From Desulfobulbus sp. (GTDB taxonomy: Bacteria > Desulfobacterota > Desulfobulbia > Desulfobulbales > Desulfobulbaceae), in assembly GCA_028684915.1 (NCBI GenBank), contig JAQUEZ010000001.1:24591-88590 (forward strand): DNA of 64,000 nucleotides. Direction: 5' to 3'. Below, in pieces: positions 18,455 to 27,095 of the stretch. The notes below the pieces were generated by a model. That model saw nothing but the letters and a program-made list of their open reading frames with translations. It did not search any database and had not been told where the DNA came from. A program made the position numbers and the translations under genes. Position 1 is the stretch's first letter. Each line of letters opens with the position of its first letter.

Positions 18455-19204
18455 AATTTTTTGCCTCGTCCGCAGAATCTGTGGGTAAATTTTTGATATT
18501 TAGCCCCAGAACCTGAGCCCCGCCGGAGGTAAAGGTGTGGGGGCGCCCGCCGCCCCGTCACCCTTGCCACCTTCAGGTGGAGCGTGGAGGCTCGGCTCTG
18601 TCAAGGCTGTGCGCACAGCGCACACCCGCAGGGCTTGGCCTTGATAGAGTTGGGGCTCCATGCTACCGAACGCACCGTACTAAAAAACGGTGCATAGGGT
18701 TTAGTCAACGACCGATCCCAATGCATCTGCTCGGATTTGACATAGAAAAACACACTAAAACAATGCTTTGCGGTTCAGAATGTTGCCGACCAACCCACAC
18801 ATTCTGCGGAGGAACCAATTTTCTGAGCCCTTTGTTCTCCGGCAACAGCGTTATGGACAAGAGCGCGACCAATTTAGACTGGCGGTTTGCCGACGGTATA
18901 GTATACTAAACGCTTTCAACAATCTGAATCCGTGACGACAGAATGCGTGGGTAAAGCTCATTTGGTCGCATTTGCAGCACAAGAGCGACAGCTTTCTTCC
19001 AATTCCCAGCTTCACCTACTGCCCTTCGGGGCATCCGTCCGTGCACCACCTTCACCTTCATAACTAACCGATAATCATTATTTTAATCGGATAGCTACCG
19101 AATACGAAGCTACACACGAACGCTCACAGATCCAGGAACGAGTCAGCCCCACCTGCGTCTCAGCGACAATCTGCGGCTACACATCCACTTTATCAGACCA
19201 GAGT
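18455..19204. other. 750-base intergenic region with a structured element
   Basis: No credible protein gene. It contains the multi-hairpin element at 18515-18658, a hairpin GCACCGT/ACGGTGC at 18672-18693, a GCCC-TTCG-GGGC hairpin at about 19021-19032, and a possible promoter-like TTTAGA-18-TATAGT ending near 18902. It separates the divergent glycosyltransferase and RNase G genes. Confidence 0.6.
18515..18658. ncRNA. Candidate structured RNA or DNA element with a closed multi-arm fold
   Basis: Outer stem GAGCCCC (18515-18521) pairs with GGGGCTC (18652-18658). Inside are three arms. Arm 1: AAGGTG-t-GGGGCG (18532-18545) with CGCCCC-gt-CACCcTT (18551-18565). Arm 2: CCACCT-tc-AGGTGG (18567-18580). 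Arm 3: CTCT-g-TCAAGGC (18596-18607) with GCCTTGA-t-AGAG (18638-18649), which itself begins with the 14-base palindrome GCTGTGCGCACAGC. All stems close without conflict into one junction. It does not show the landmarks of tmRNA, RNase P or SRP RNA. It could instead be a miniature mobile repeat. Strand is undecided. Confidence 0.5.
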
Positions 19205-20710
19205 ATGTACACAGACATCCTCATCAATGCAACCTTCTACGAGAACCGGATCGCCCTGGTGGAGAATGGCAACCTGCGTGAATTCCATTTGGAACGGGTC
19301 TCGGAGAAAGGACTGATCGGCAATATTTACCTGGGGCGGGTGGTCCGGGTGCTGCCGGGTATTGATGCGGCTTTTGTCGATATCGGTCTGGAACGTACCG
19401 GCTTTCTCTATGTGGATGAGGCCCAGTATATTTTTTCCGAAAATTTCCAGCGCCTGATACCGGGTCACAAGCTGCGTTCGGTGCCACCTGCCCATCTGCC
19501 CGAAAGCCCTGCGATCAACGAAATCCTCCATGAAGGCCAGGAAATTCTGGTGCAGATTGCCAAGGAACCCATCGGCTCCAAGGGCGCCCGTCTGACCTGC
19601 AACATCACCCTGCCCTGCCGCAATCTGGTGTTCATGCCACTGACCGACCATATCGGCATCTCGCGCAAGATCGAAGATGAGGTCACCCGTCAGCAGCTGC
19701 GCGACAAAATCGAGGTCCTCCGGCCGCCGGGTACCGGCTTCATCATGCGCACTGTGGCCGAAAATATCGGCAACGAGGCTCTGGAAGCCGACATGGAATT
19801 TCTCCTGCTGCTCTGGGATGAAATCCTCACCAAGGCGGCAAAGGCACATGCGCCCTGCCTCATCTATAAGGATCTGGACATTATCCTTCGGGCGGTGCGT
19901 GATTTTTTCACCGAAGAGATCAATGAACTGGTGATCGACAACTACGAGGTCTACGAGCAGCTGCTTTCCTATGCCCAGACCTTTGCCCCGCAACTGCGGG
20001 ACAAAATTACCTATTATAACTCCGACCTGCCGCTCTTTGAGCGTTATGGCGTCGAGGCCGACATCAACAGCGCGCTCGACAAAAAGGTCTGGCTGCGCTC
20101 CGGAGGTTATATTATCATCGAGCCAACCGAGGCCTTGACCGTTATTGATGTCAATACCGGCCGCTATGTCGGTGCCCATGATCTGGCCGAAACCATCTTC
20201 AAGACCAACATGGAGGCGGTACGCGAGATTGCCCACCAGCTGCGGCTACGAAACCTTGGTGGCATCATCATTATCGATTTCATCGATATGGATAACGAGG
20301 AGCACCGGGAGGAGCTGTACGCTGTCTTCCAGGAGGCCATGCGCAACGACAAGAGCAAGGTCAACATCCTCAAGCTCTCTGAGTTCGGCCTGGTACAGAT
20401 GACCCGTAAACGGCTCTCGGAAAGCCTGATGCAGACCATGTGCGAGCCCTGTCTCTACTGCGGCGGCGACGGTTTCATCAAATCACGACGGACTGTCTGC
20501 CATGAGATCTTCCGCAAAATCACCCGCGATGCGCGTAAAATCGGCGGCTCCCACGTCACCATCAAGGTCCATCCTCATATCGCCGACATGCTGCTCAATG
20601 AGGAATCCTACACCATCGAACAACTGGAACAGCAGACCGGAAAACGGTTCTCCATTATTCCGGTCCCGGAGATGCACATCAAGCGCTACGATGTGATCTG
20701 GAACGAATAA
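19205..20710 (+). CDS. rng: Ribonuclease G
   Basis: 501 residues, the usual length for RNase G and much shorter than RNase E. The S1-like RNA-binding part (GNIYLGRVVRVLPGIDAAFV) is near the N-terminus. The catalytic metal site lies in LTVIDVNTGRYVG and IIIIDFIDM (two key aspartates). The zinc-link cysteines are in CEPCLYCGGDG. It is an endonuclease that processes rRNA and decays mRNA from 5'-monophosphate ends. The start ATG at 19205 has only a weak ribosome site. Confidence 0.95.
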   Translation: MYTDILINATFYENRIALVENGNLREFHLERVSEKGLIGNIYLGRVVRVLPGIDAAFVDIGLERTGFLYVDEAQYIFSENFQRLIPGHKLRSVPPAHLPESPAINEILHEGQEILVQIAKEPIGSKGARLTCNITLPCRNLVFMPLTDHIGISRKIEDEVTRQQLRDKIEVLRPPGTGFIMRTVAENIGNEALEADMEFLLLLWDEILTKAAKAHAPCLIYKDLDIILRAVRDFFTEEINELVIDNYEVYEQLLSYAQTFAPQLRDKITYYNSDLPLFERYGVEADINSALDKKVWLRSGGYIIIEPTEALTVIDVNTGRYVGAHDLAETIFKTNMEAVREIAHQLRLRNLGGIIIIDFIDMDNEEHREELYAVFQEAMRNDKSKVNILKLSEFGLVQMTRKRLSESLMQTMCEPCLYCGGDGFIKSRRTVCHEIFRKITRDARKIGGSHVTIKVHPHIADMLLNEESYTIEQLEQQTGKRFSIIPVPEMHIKRYDVIWNE

Positions 20711-20750
20711 CCATCTCCTTTCGTCAATACAACCAAGCTCTCTTTTCCCC

Positions 20751-22130
20751 ATGCCTACCCATATTCGACTTCGTGGTTCGTCCCGAAAAAAAAGCGGTTT
20801 TTTCAAGATGTTCTTTGCAGCGGTAGCCACAGCCGCCCTGCTTGCTGGCGGTTTTGTCGCCTTCTTGCTCTTTGAATTTGAGAAACCGACCCTCGTTCTC
20901 GACAAACAAATCAAATACCTCGGCGGCACCATCGACCTGCCGCTGCACGTTGCCGACAAGAAAAGCGGTATCAGCGCGCTCACCATCACCCTGACCCAAG
21001 GCCAAACCTCGGCAATACTCATGGAACGCCATTTTCCGCGTACAGCCTGGTTTAAGCCCGCCGGTCCGCAAAGCCTCAACGAAAAGGTAATGATCGATGC
21101 CCAGAAGGCGGGGATCAAACAGGGTGAGGCGGAATTGGTGATCTCGGTGCGGGATTTCTCCCTCAACGGATTTTTCAAAGGCAACGAGACCGTGCAACGC
21201 ATTCCGGTGATCATGGACACGGTCCCCCCCAAGGTGAGTTTGGTGCATGACCAACGAGTGGTGCAACCGGGCAGCGCCGGTCTGGTAGTGTTTACCGTGG
21301 CCGAACAGCCTGAACGCCAGGGTGTCCTCATCGACAATGCCTTCTTCCCCGGCTATCCCACCAGCAAGAAAGACACCTATGTGGCCTACTTTGCCCTGCC
21401 CTGGAATGCACAAGCACCGAGCCAAACTCGGGTTGTAGCCTACGATGAGGCTGGCAACGAGGGAACAACCCCCTTTGCGGCTGCGTTTAAAGCGGTGCCG
21501 GAAAAACACGATATCATCAATCTAAGCGATAACTTTTTCCTGCAAAAAATGCCTGAATTCGAACAACATTACCCGGAAATGAAGGGAACCCTGCTGGAAA
21601 AATATCTCTACATCAACAACCAGGTCCGTAAAAGCAACGCCCAAACCATCGCCAAAATCTGCGCCAATCCCGATCCCAACCAACTCTGGGCAGACCGTTT
21701 CTTGCGCATGCCCGGTGCAGGCCGTGCAGGGTACGCCGACCAACGGACCTATATGTACAACGGTCAGGCTGTGGATAATCAGACCCATCTCGGCGTGGAT
21801 ATCGCCTCGGTTGCCAAGGCTGAAATCCGGGCAGCCAACCGCGGTAAAGTGGTTTTTGCCGATTACCTCGGCATCTACGGCAACGTGGTCATTATCGATC
21901 ATGGCCAGGGGATTGCCAGCCTCTATTCCCACCTCAGCAGTATCGATACCACGGTTGGGATTCTGGTTGAAAAGAACCAACCCATCGCCCATTCCGGGGC
22001 AACCGGCATGGCTGGCGGCGATCATCTCCATTTTTCCATGTTGATCCATGGCATCTTTGTTTCCCCCATCGAATGGTGGGACCAGCACTGGATCAACGTC
22101 AACATCAAGTCCGCCCTCAATGAGCCTTGA
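20751..22130 (+). CDS. M23 family metallopeptidase, membrane-anchored
   Basis: 459 residues. One N-terminal membrane helix (ATAALLAGGFVAFLL) anchors a long periplasmic region, with the LytM/M23 domain at the end. Zinc-site residues are visible in HLGVDIAS (H, D) and in GGDHLHFSM (HxH), with the catalytic-side SLYSHLSS. It should cut peptide cross-links in peptidoglycan or regulate an amidase. All zinc-site residues are present, so it is probably active. It overlaps the next gene by 11 bases. Confidence 0.9.
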   Translation: MPTHIRLRGSSRKKSGFFKMFFAAVATAALLAGGFVAFLLFEFEKPTLVLDKQIKYLGGTIDLPLHVADKKSGISALTITLTQGQTSAILMERHFPRTAWFKPAGPQSLNEKVMIDAQKAGIKQGEAELVISVRDFSLNGFFKGNETVQRIPVIMDTVPPKVSLVHDQRVVQPGSAGLVVFTVAEQPERQGVLIDNAFFPGYPTSKKDTYVAYFALPWNAQAPSQTRVVAYDEAGNEGTTPFAAAFKAVPEKHDIINLSDNFFLQKMPEFEQHYPEMKGTLLEKYLYINNQVRKSNAQTIAKICANPDPNQLWADRFLRMPGAGRAGYADQRTYMYNGQAVDNQTHLGVDIASVAKAEIRAANRGKVVFADYLGIYGNVVIIDHGQGIASLYSHLSSIDTTVGILVEKNQPIAHSGATGMAGGDHLHFSMLIHGIFVSPIEWWDQHWINVNIKSALNEP

Positions 22131-23409
22131 GCTGTCAACCGGGCGATCAAATAAGCCTGGGCGTATACAACAACCGCGGGGAGGCCTGTTTCACTCCCCG
22201 CCTCTGTTGCTCTACAGTTATATTGCCAACGAGTTGCTGGCCCCGTTTTTTGCCTCTTTCCTCATCCTCTACGGGGTCTTTTTTCTCATCCGCTTGATTC
22301 CGCTGTTGGAGGTGGTGCTGTCGCTTCAAATCGGCCCGGCCGATTTCATCCGCCTTTTTGCATATATCTTCCCCCACATGCTCCTTTACATCATCCCCAT
22401 GGCCTCCATGGCCGGGGTGATTGTCGGATTCACCCGCCTAACTAACGACCGGGAGATCCTGGCACTGAAGGCCTGCGGCATCAGCCTGCGCCAAATGCTG
22501 CCGCCGGTGATAATTATCGCCGCGGCCATCGCCACCCTCACCGGATACTTCTCCATCCGTCTGATTCCCGTTGGCGCCTTGGGCTTCAAACAACTGATGT
22601 TTCAACTGGCCATGGAGAAAATCGACAACGGCATTCGCCCTCATGAATTCACCGAGGCCCTCGGGGACATTGTTCTCTACGTGGACCGGATCGATAAACA
22701 AAAAGGTTGGCACGGGGTCTATGTCTCCGACATGCGTGGCCGCCAACAGCCGCTGATTACTCTGGCTCAATCCGGGCATATGGAAGCGGATATGGAACAC
22801 CAGCGGGTCACCATCGTGCTCAACGATGGCAGCCTGCACAACCAGCAAGGCCCGGATAACCAGGTGGTCCATTTCGGCCGCTACCAGTTGCAGATAGGCC
22901 TGCAACTCCCGACCAAGGTCGGTGGGGAAAATGTGGCCAACCGCAGCCGGGGTACAATGCCCCAACAGCAGCTGCTTCAAGCCGCAAGTAAGAATGATCC
23001 GAACTCCAAAACCTATAAAAAATATCTCAGCGAATACCATCATCGCCTGGTTTTGCCGGTGGGATGCTTCATTCTCAGCCTGCTCGGCCTGCCGCTTGGC
23101 CTCCAGGCAGCTCCTGGTCGACGGGCAGTGGGTATTCCCCTGGGCCTGGGTTTCTTTATCCTCTATTACATTACCTACACCACCACGGGGATGATGGCCG
23201 AGGAAGGCTCTTTGCCTCTAGTATTGGGAATGTGGCTTCCCAATATGCTCTTCTTTGCCCTGACGATGGGGATTATTTACCGGGTTGATCAGGAACGGCC
23301 GCTGCTTCCGGAGTGGCTGCAGCACTGGTGTGCCGGTTGCTGTGAACGGACCATCGCTCCGGCGTTGCGACGTCCCTGGCAGTGGGTCTCGCGCCTCTTT
23401 CACCGCTAG
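22120..23409 (+). CDS. LptF/LptG-family permease
   Basis: 429 residues with N-terminal helices (LLAPFFASFLILYGVFFLIR), a periplasmic beta-jellyroll middle, and three C-terminal helices. The LTNDREILALKACGIS motif of the cytoplasmic coupling helix is typical of LptF/G, the inner-membrane subunits of the LPS export machine (LptBFG). The start at 22120 overlaps the upstream peptidase stop. Only one such permease is visible and no LptB or LptG gene lies next to it, so whether it is LptF or LptG cannot be decided. Confidence 0.88.
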   Translation: MSLELSTGRSNKPGRIQQPRGGLFHSPPLLLYSYIANELLAPFFASFLILYGVFFLIRLIPLLEVVLSLQIGPADFIRLFAYIFPHMLLYIIPMASMAGVIVGFTRLTNDREILALKACGISLRQMLPPVIIIAAAIATLTGYFSIRLIPVGALGFKQLMFQLAMEKIDNGIRPHEFTEALGDIVLYVDRIDKQKGWHGVYVSDMRGRQQPLITLAQSGHMEADMEHQRVTIVLNDGSLHNQQGPDNQVVHFGRYQLQIGLQLPTKVGGENVANRSRGTMPQQQLLQAASKNDPNSKTYKKYLSEYHHRLVLPVGCFILSLLGLPLGLQAAPGRRAVGIPLGLGFFILYYITYTTTGMMAEEGSLPLVLGMWLPNMLFFALTMGIIYRVDQERPLLPEWLQHWCAGCCERTIAPALRRPWQWVSRLFHR

Positions 23410-23455
23410 ACCGGCACAACGAGCCCTTCTGCCCCCATACCCATGCCTTTGATAA

Positions 23456-23489
23456 ATGCCGCTTTCGCCCCTACCCTTGGAAGCGGCAT
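23456..23489 (+). terminator. Probable terminator after the LptF/G permease gene
   Basis: Arms ATGCCGCTT (23456-23464) and AAGCGGCAT (23481-23489) form a 9-bp perfect stem 46 bases after the stop. A TTTTT run appears only some 20 bases further on. Confidence 0.5.
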
Positions 23490-23669
23490 GCCACACTTTG
23501 CAACCCCCTGTTTTTATTCCTCTAGGTTTGTTCTTTTTCAGACTTTACCCCCATTGCCGGGATTGCCACCCCGCAACAGCCGCTGTATAGTGTTTCTGAG
23601 TTTCCATGCTTCACCGGTACAGGCAGAGGAACGCCTTTCCTCCACTGATTCAACCACGGAGTATCTTGC

Positions 23670-25262
23670 ATGCAGCTGGCCCTTGCCGCGCAGATGCGCG
23701 AACTCGACCGACAAACTATTGAAGAAATAGGCATACCCGGGATGGTGTTGATGGAAAACGCCGGTCGGGGCACGGTGGAACGGATGGAGCTGATCATCGG
23801 TCCGGTGGCGGGCAAGACGGTCTGCATCTTTGCCGGTCCTGGGAATAACGGCGGCGATGGCTTGGTAATCGCCCGTACGGTCCACGGCCTGGGCGCCTAT
23901 CCCTTTGTCTTCTTTCTCCTTGACCCGGACCAACTCCAAGGCGATGCTGCGTTAAACTTTATGATTCTCAAGCAGTTGCGTTTACCCTACCAGGTACTCG
24001 ACTACTCGGAGAAAATGCTCACTCTGGTCGATACCATCCTCACCCTCAACCGGATGCATCCTATGCATAGCCTGGTGGATTCCATCTTCGGTACCGGTCT
24101 GCAGCGGGAAGTCTGTGGTCATTTCCACGATGTGATCAACTGCATCAATATCCTTGGCAATCACCACAACATGCCAGTGGTCAGTGTGGACCTCCCCTCG
24201 GGACTAAACGCTGATACCGGTTCAGTACTGGGTATTTCCGTGCAGGCCAACCTGAGCGTCACCTACGGGCAGCCCAAACCGGGCCACTACCACCATGGTG
24301 GCGTTGGAGTCGGCCGGTTGGAACGGGTTGATATCGGCATCCCCACCAAGGTGGTCGAACGGATGGCGCTCAAGGGCGAGGTTCTGGATCAAACCACTGC
24401 CATGCTCCTGAACAAAAGAGACAAAACAGCCCACAAAGGATCAAACGGTCACCTACTCATCCTGGCCGGATCTGAAGGGAAAACCGGTGCGGCCCTGCTC
24501 AGCGGTCAGGGAGCGCTGCGCTGCGGCGCCGGACTGGTCAGCTTTGCCGTGCCCGCAGATTTGAACCCCATTTTTGAAACCGTGCTCGCCGAGGCCATGA
24601 CCCTGATACTGCCCTCCTCACGCCGTTTTCTCTCCATTGATGATTTCCCGCTCATCGACACCCTGGCCCAAGGCAAGGATGCACTGGTCATTGGTCCGGG
24701 GATTGGGACGGATCCGGCAACTGCCGAGCTCGTCCTTCGTTTCTATTGCGACAGCCCCGCACCCATGGTGATCGATGCCGATGCACTCAACATTCTGGCG
24801 GCCCATCGCGACCTCATCCGCCTCCCGGCTGGACCACGAATTTTCACCCCACACCCCGGCGAGATGGCCCGGCTGCTCGAATGCTCAATAGCTGAGATCC
24901 AGGCTGACCGTCTTCAGGCCGCTCAATGGCTCAATGATGCTGTCAATTGCCCGGAGCTGATCACCGTTTTAAAAGGAGCCGGAACAGTGGTGGCGGCAAA
25001 TAACGGCCGCTGGGCCATCAACACCACTGGAAACCCTGGAATGGGAACCGGCGGCATGGGGGATGTGTTGGCCGGCATTATCGGCGGCCTCCTGACACAA
25101 GGCTATTCGCCTTGGCAGGCCGCCACCTTAGGCGTCTATCTCCACGGCCTGGCTGCCGACTCAATCGCCGCCAACCAGCCCTATGGATTCACCGCCACCG
25201 AAGTCGCCCAGGCCCTTCCTCGGGTTCTAGGCACCCTGCTAAACAACAACCACAAGGAGTAG
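23670..25262 (+). CDS. nnr: Bifunctional NAD(P)HX epimerase/dehydratase
   Basis: 530 residues. The N-terminal YjeF_N epimerase domain (about 1-220) carries FAGPGNNGGDGLVIAR. The C-terminal ADP-dependent dehydratase domain (about 230-530) carries VIGPGIGTDP, GPRIFTPHPGEMARLL and TGNPGMGTGGMGDVLAG with its catalytic aspartate. Together they repair damaged hydrated NAD(P)H in the cytoplasm. Both active halves look intact. The CBS gene starts 2 bases after the stop, so the two are co-transcribed. Confidence 0.95.
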   Translation: MQLALAAQMRELDRQTIEEIGIPGMVLMENAGRGTVERMELIIGPVAGKTVCIFAGPGNNGGDGLVIARTVHGLGAYPFVFFLLDPDQLQGDAALNFMILKQLRLPYQVLDYSEKMLTLVDTILTLNRMHPMHSLVDSIFGTGLQREVCGHFHDVINCINILGNHHNMPVVSVDLPSGLNADTGSVLGISVQANLSVTYGQPKPGHYHHGGVGVGRLERVDIGIPTKVVERMALKGEVLDQTTAMLLNKRDKTAHKGSNGHLLILAGSEGKTGAALLSGQGALRCGAGLVSFAVPADLNPIFETVLAEAMTLILPSSRRFLSIDDFPLIDTLAQGKDALVIGPGIGTDPATAELVLRFYCDSPAPMVIDADALNILAAHRDLIRLPAGPRIFTPHPGEMARLLECSIAEIQADRLQAAQWLNDAVNCPELITVLKGAGTVVAANNGRWAINTTGNPGMGTGGMGDVLAGIIGGLLTQGYSPWQAATLGVYLHGLAADSIAANQPYGFTATEVAQALPRVLGTLLNNNHKE

Positions 25263-25264
25263 CT

Positions 25265-25720
25265 ATGCTGAAAGCACTTGATATAATGACCAAAGACGTT
25301 GTCGCCGTGAATCCGCAGACAAGTGTTCGTGAGTTGGCAACGCTCCTGCTTGAAAAAAAGATCAGCGGTGCCCCGGTTATCGACGAGGCCGGTAAACTGG
25401 TCGGCGTGGTGACCGAGAGCGATCTCATTTTTCAGAACAAAAAGGTACACTTGCCCACGGCAGTGGCTATCCTTGATGCCTTTGTTTTTCTTGAATCACC
25501 GGGAAAAATGGAGCAGGAACTGAAAAAAATAGCCGGAGCCAAGGTAGGCGACATCTGCTCACAGCAGCTTTTCACCGTTACCCCGGAGACGGAACTGGAA
25601 GAAATTGCGACCTTAATGGCAGAGAAAAAGATACACACCCTGCCGGTACTGGAGGGCGAGCAGTTGGTGGGGATAATTGGCAAATCAGATATTATCAGGA
25701 CGATTGCCCAGGGGCTTTAA
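25265..25720 (+). CDS. Two-CBS-domain protein
   Basis: 151 residues made of a tandem CBS pair: first LDIMTKDVVAVNPQTSVREL and SGAPVIDEAGKLVGVVTESD, second VTPETELEEIATLMAEKKIH and TLPVLEGEQLVGIIGKSD. Such pairs bind adenine nucleotides and often sense energy state. There is no partner domain, so the target is unknown. The start follows AAGGAG by 5 bases. Its last 26 bases overlap the end of the convergent diguanylate cyclase gene. Confidence 0.92.
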   Translation: MLKALDIMTKDVVAVNPQTSVRELATLLLEKKISGAPVIDEAGKLVGVVTESDLIFQNKKVHLPTAVAILDAFVFLESPGKMEQELKKIAGAKVGDICSQQLFTVTPETELEEIATLMAEKKIHTLPVLEGEQLVGIIGKSDIIRTIAQGL

Positions 25721-27026
25721 CCAGGGGCTCGTAAAGCTGCCAGCAGTTGCGCCCCTTTTTCTTCGCCTCATACATGGCGATGTCGGCATGACGGAGCATA
25801 GTCTCGGCATCGCTGCAATCATTGGGAAAGACCGAAATACCGATACTGGCGCCAATGAAACAGATGTGATCATTGGCTTCGATCGGCTCATTGAGTGACT
25901 CGATCACCTTCTGGGCAACCAGGGTTGAGCCCTCTAGGGTCTCGGTACTTTCAAGGAGAATGACGAACTCATCTCCACCGAGGCGACAAACCGAATCCGA
26001 GGAGCGAAGCACACCGCGCAGCCGTTCCGCCACCTGCATCAAAACGATATCGCCGACCCCGTGCCCATACTGGTCGTTGATCGGCTTGAACCGATCAAGA
26101 TCGATAAACAGCAGGCAGAGGATGCGCCCGTAGCGCTTGGCCAAGGAAATAGCCTGGGGAAGACGACGGCGAAAATAATTGCGGTTAGGGAGGTTGGTGA
26201 GCGGATCGTGGTTGGCCATATAGCGGATCAGCTCGGCGGCCTCTTGACGTTCGGTCACATCCTGGAACACGAGCACTCCACCGACCAGACGATGCCCTTG
26301 GCGGATGGGGGTGGAACGGAAGTCCACCGGAAAATTGGTCCCGTCCTTGCGGAGCATACGTGCCTCGTCGTAACAAACCGTGACCGAAGCATCGGCCTGG
26401 GTAAAAAAAGGACAACAATCCACGGAAAAATCATCACTGCCAGGAACGGAAACCTTGAAAATATCCATACAATGCTCACCCCTAACCTCGTTATTGGTGT
26501 AGCCGAGCATTTTTAGGGCAGCTGGGTTGATATAACTGATCAGGCCGTGATCATCGACCCCGCAAATACCGTTGGCTGCCGCATCAAGGATCATCTCATA
26601 GTTACGGGACAGGAGTTCGAGTTCCTGTTTGGCACGATGAGAACCGAGGATATAGCGGATACGATTTTTGAGTACCGGCCAGCGCAGGGGTTTGCGAATA
26701 TAATCCACGGCACCGGCGGCATAGGAACGCTCGATGCTCTTTTCGTCGTCCAGGGCGGTGACCATCAACACCGGCGGGGGGTTGGTCATGGAGGTACGAA
26801 TCTGCTCACAGACGTCCGGTCCGTCAATCCCCGGCATGGCAATGTCGAGAATCACCAGGTCAAAGGACTGTTCAGCCACTATATCCAGTGCAGCAGGGCC
26901 ATCCTCCGCCTCCACCACAAGATACCCCTCTCCTTCGAGGAACTGGCGCATGAGCATACGGATGACCTCGTCGTCATCAACCATGAGAATGACCGGAGGA
27001 GCCCCCGACAACAGGGAAACTGTCAT
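25695..27026 (-). CDS. Response regulator with PAS and GGDEF domains (diguanylate cyclase)
   Basis: 443 residues. The receiver domain (about 10-125) has the acidic pair MVDDDE, the phospho-accepting Asp in LVILDIAMPG, and the Lys in IRKPLRW. A PAS domain with several cysteines (DCCPFF) follows, then GGDEF. The active site CRLGGDEF is intact and is preceded by the RxxD inhibitory site (RSSD), so it should make cyclic di-GMP with product feedback. It is 69 bases downstream of the hybrid kinase and probably its output. Confidence 0.93.
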   Translation of the reverse strand: MTVSLLSGAPPVILMVDDDEVIRMLMRQFLEGEGYLVVEAEDGPAALDIVAEQSFDLVILDIAMPGIDGPDVCEQIRTSMTNPPPVLMVTALDDEKSIERSYAAGAVDYIRKPLRWPVLKNRIRYILGSHRAKQELELLSRNYEMILDAAANGICGVDDHGLISYINPAALKMLGYTNNEVRGEHCMDIFKVSVPGSDDFSVDCCPFFTQADASVTVCYDEARMLRKDGTNFPVDFRSTPIRQGHRLVGGVLVFQDVTERQEAAELIRYMANHDPLTNLPNRNYFRRRLPQAISLAKRYGRILCLLFIDLDRFKPINDQYGHGVGDIVLMQVAERLRGVLRSSDSVCRLGGDEFVILLESTETLEGSTLVAQKVIESLNEPIEANDHICFIGASIGISVFPNDCSDAETMLRHADIAMYEAKKKGRNCWQLYEPLVKAPGQSS

Positions 27027-27095
27027 AATCTGCGCATCTCCAAAAAAAGGAATCGAACTGAGGCCCGTCTCAGTTATTGTAGTGGAATATGCTCT

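Noticed and set aside
18535..18909. 124-codon plus-strand frame upstream of rng
   Set aside because: It runs through the multi-hairpin element and has no ribosome site or recognisable domain.
19193..20236. 347-codon open frame on the minus strand
   Set aside because: It is antisense to rng, whose sequence matches RNase G throughout. The frame has no family features and arises from codon bias in a G+C-rich gene.
23443..23730. 95-codon plus-strand frame before nnr
   Set aside because: It spans the hairpin at 23456-23489 and overlaps the start of nnr in another frame. No features of a real protein.
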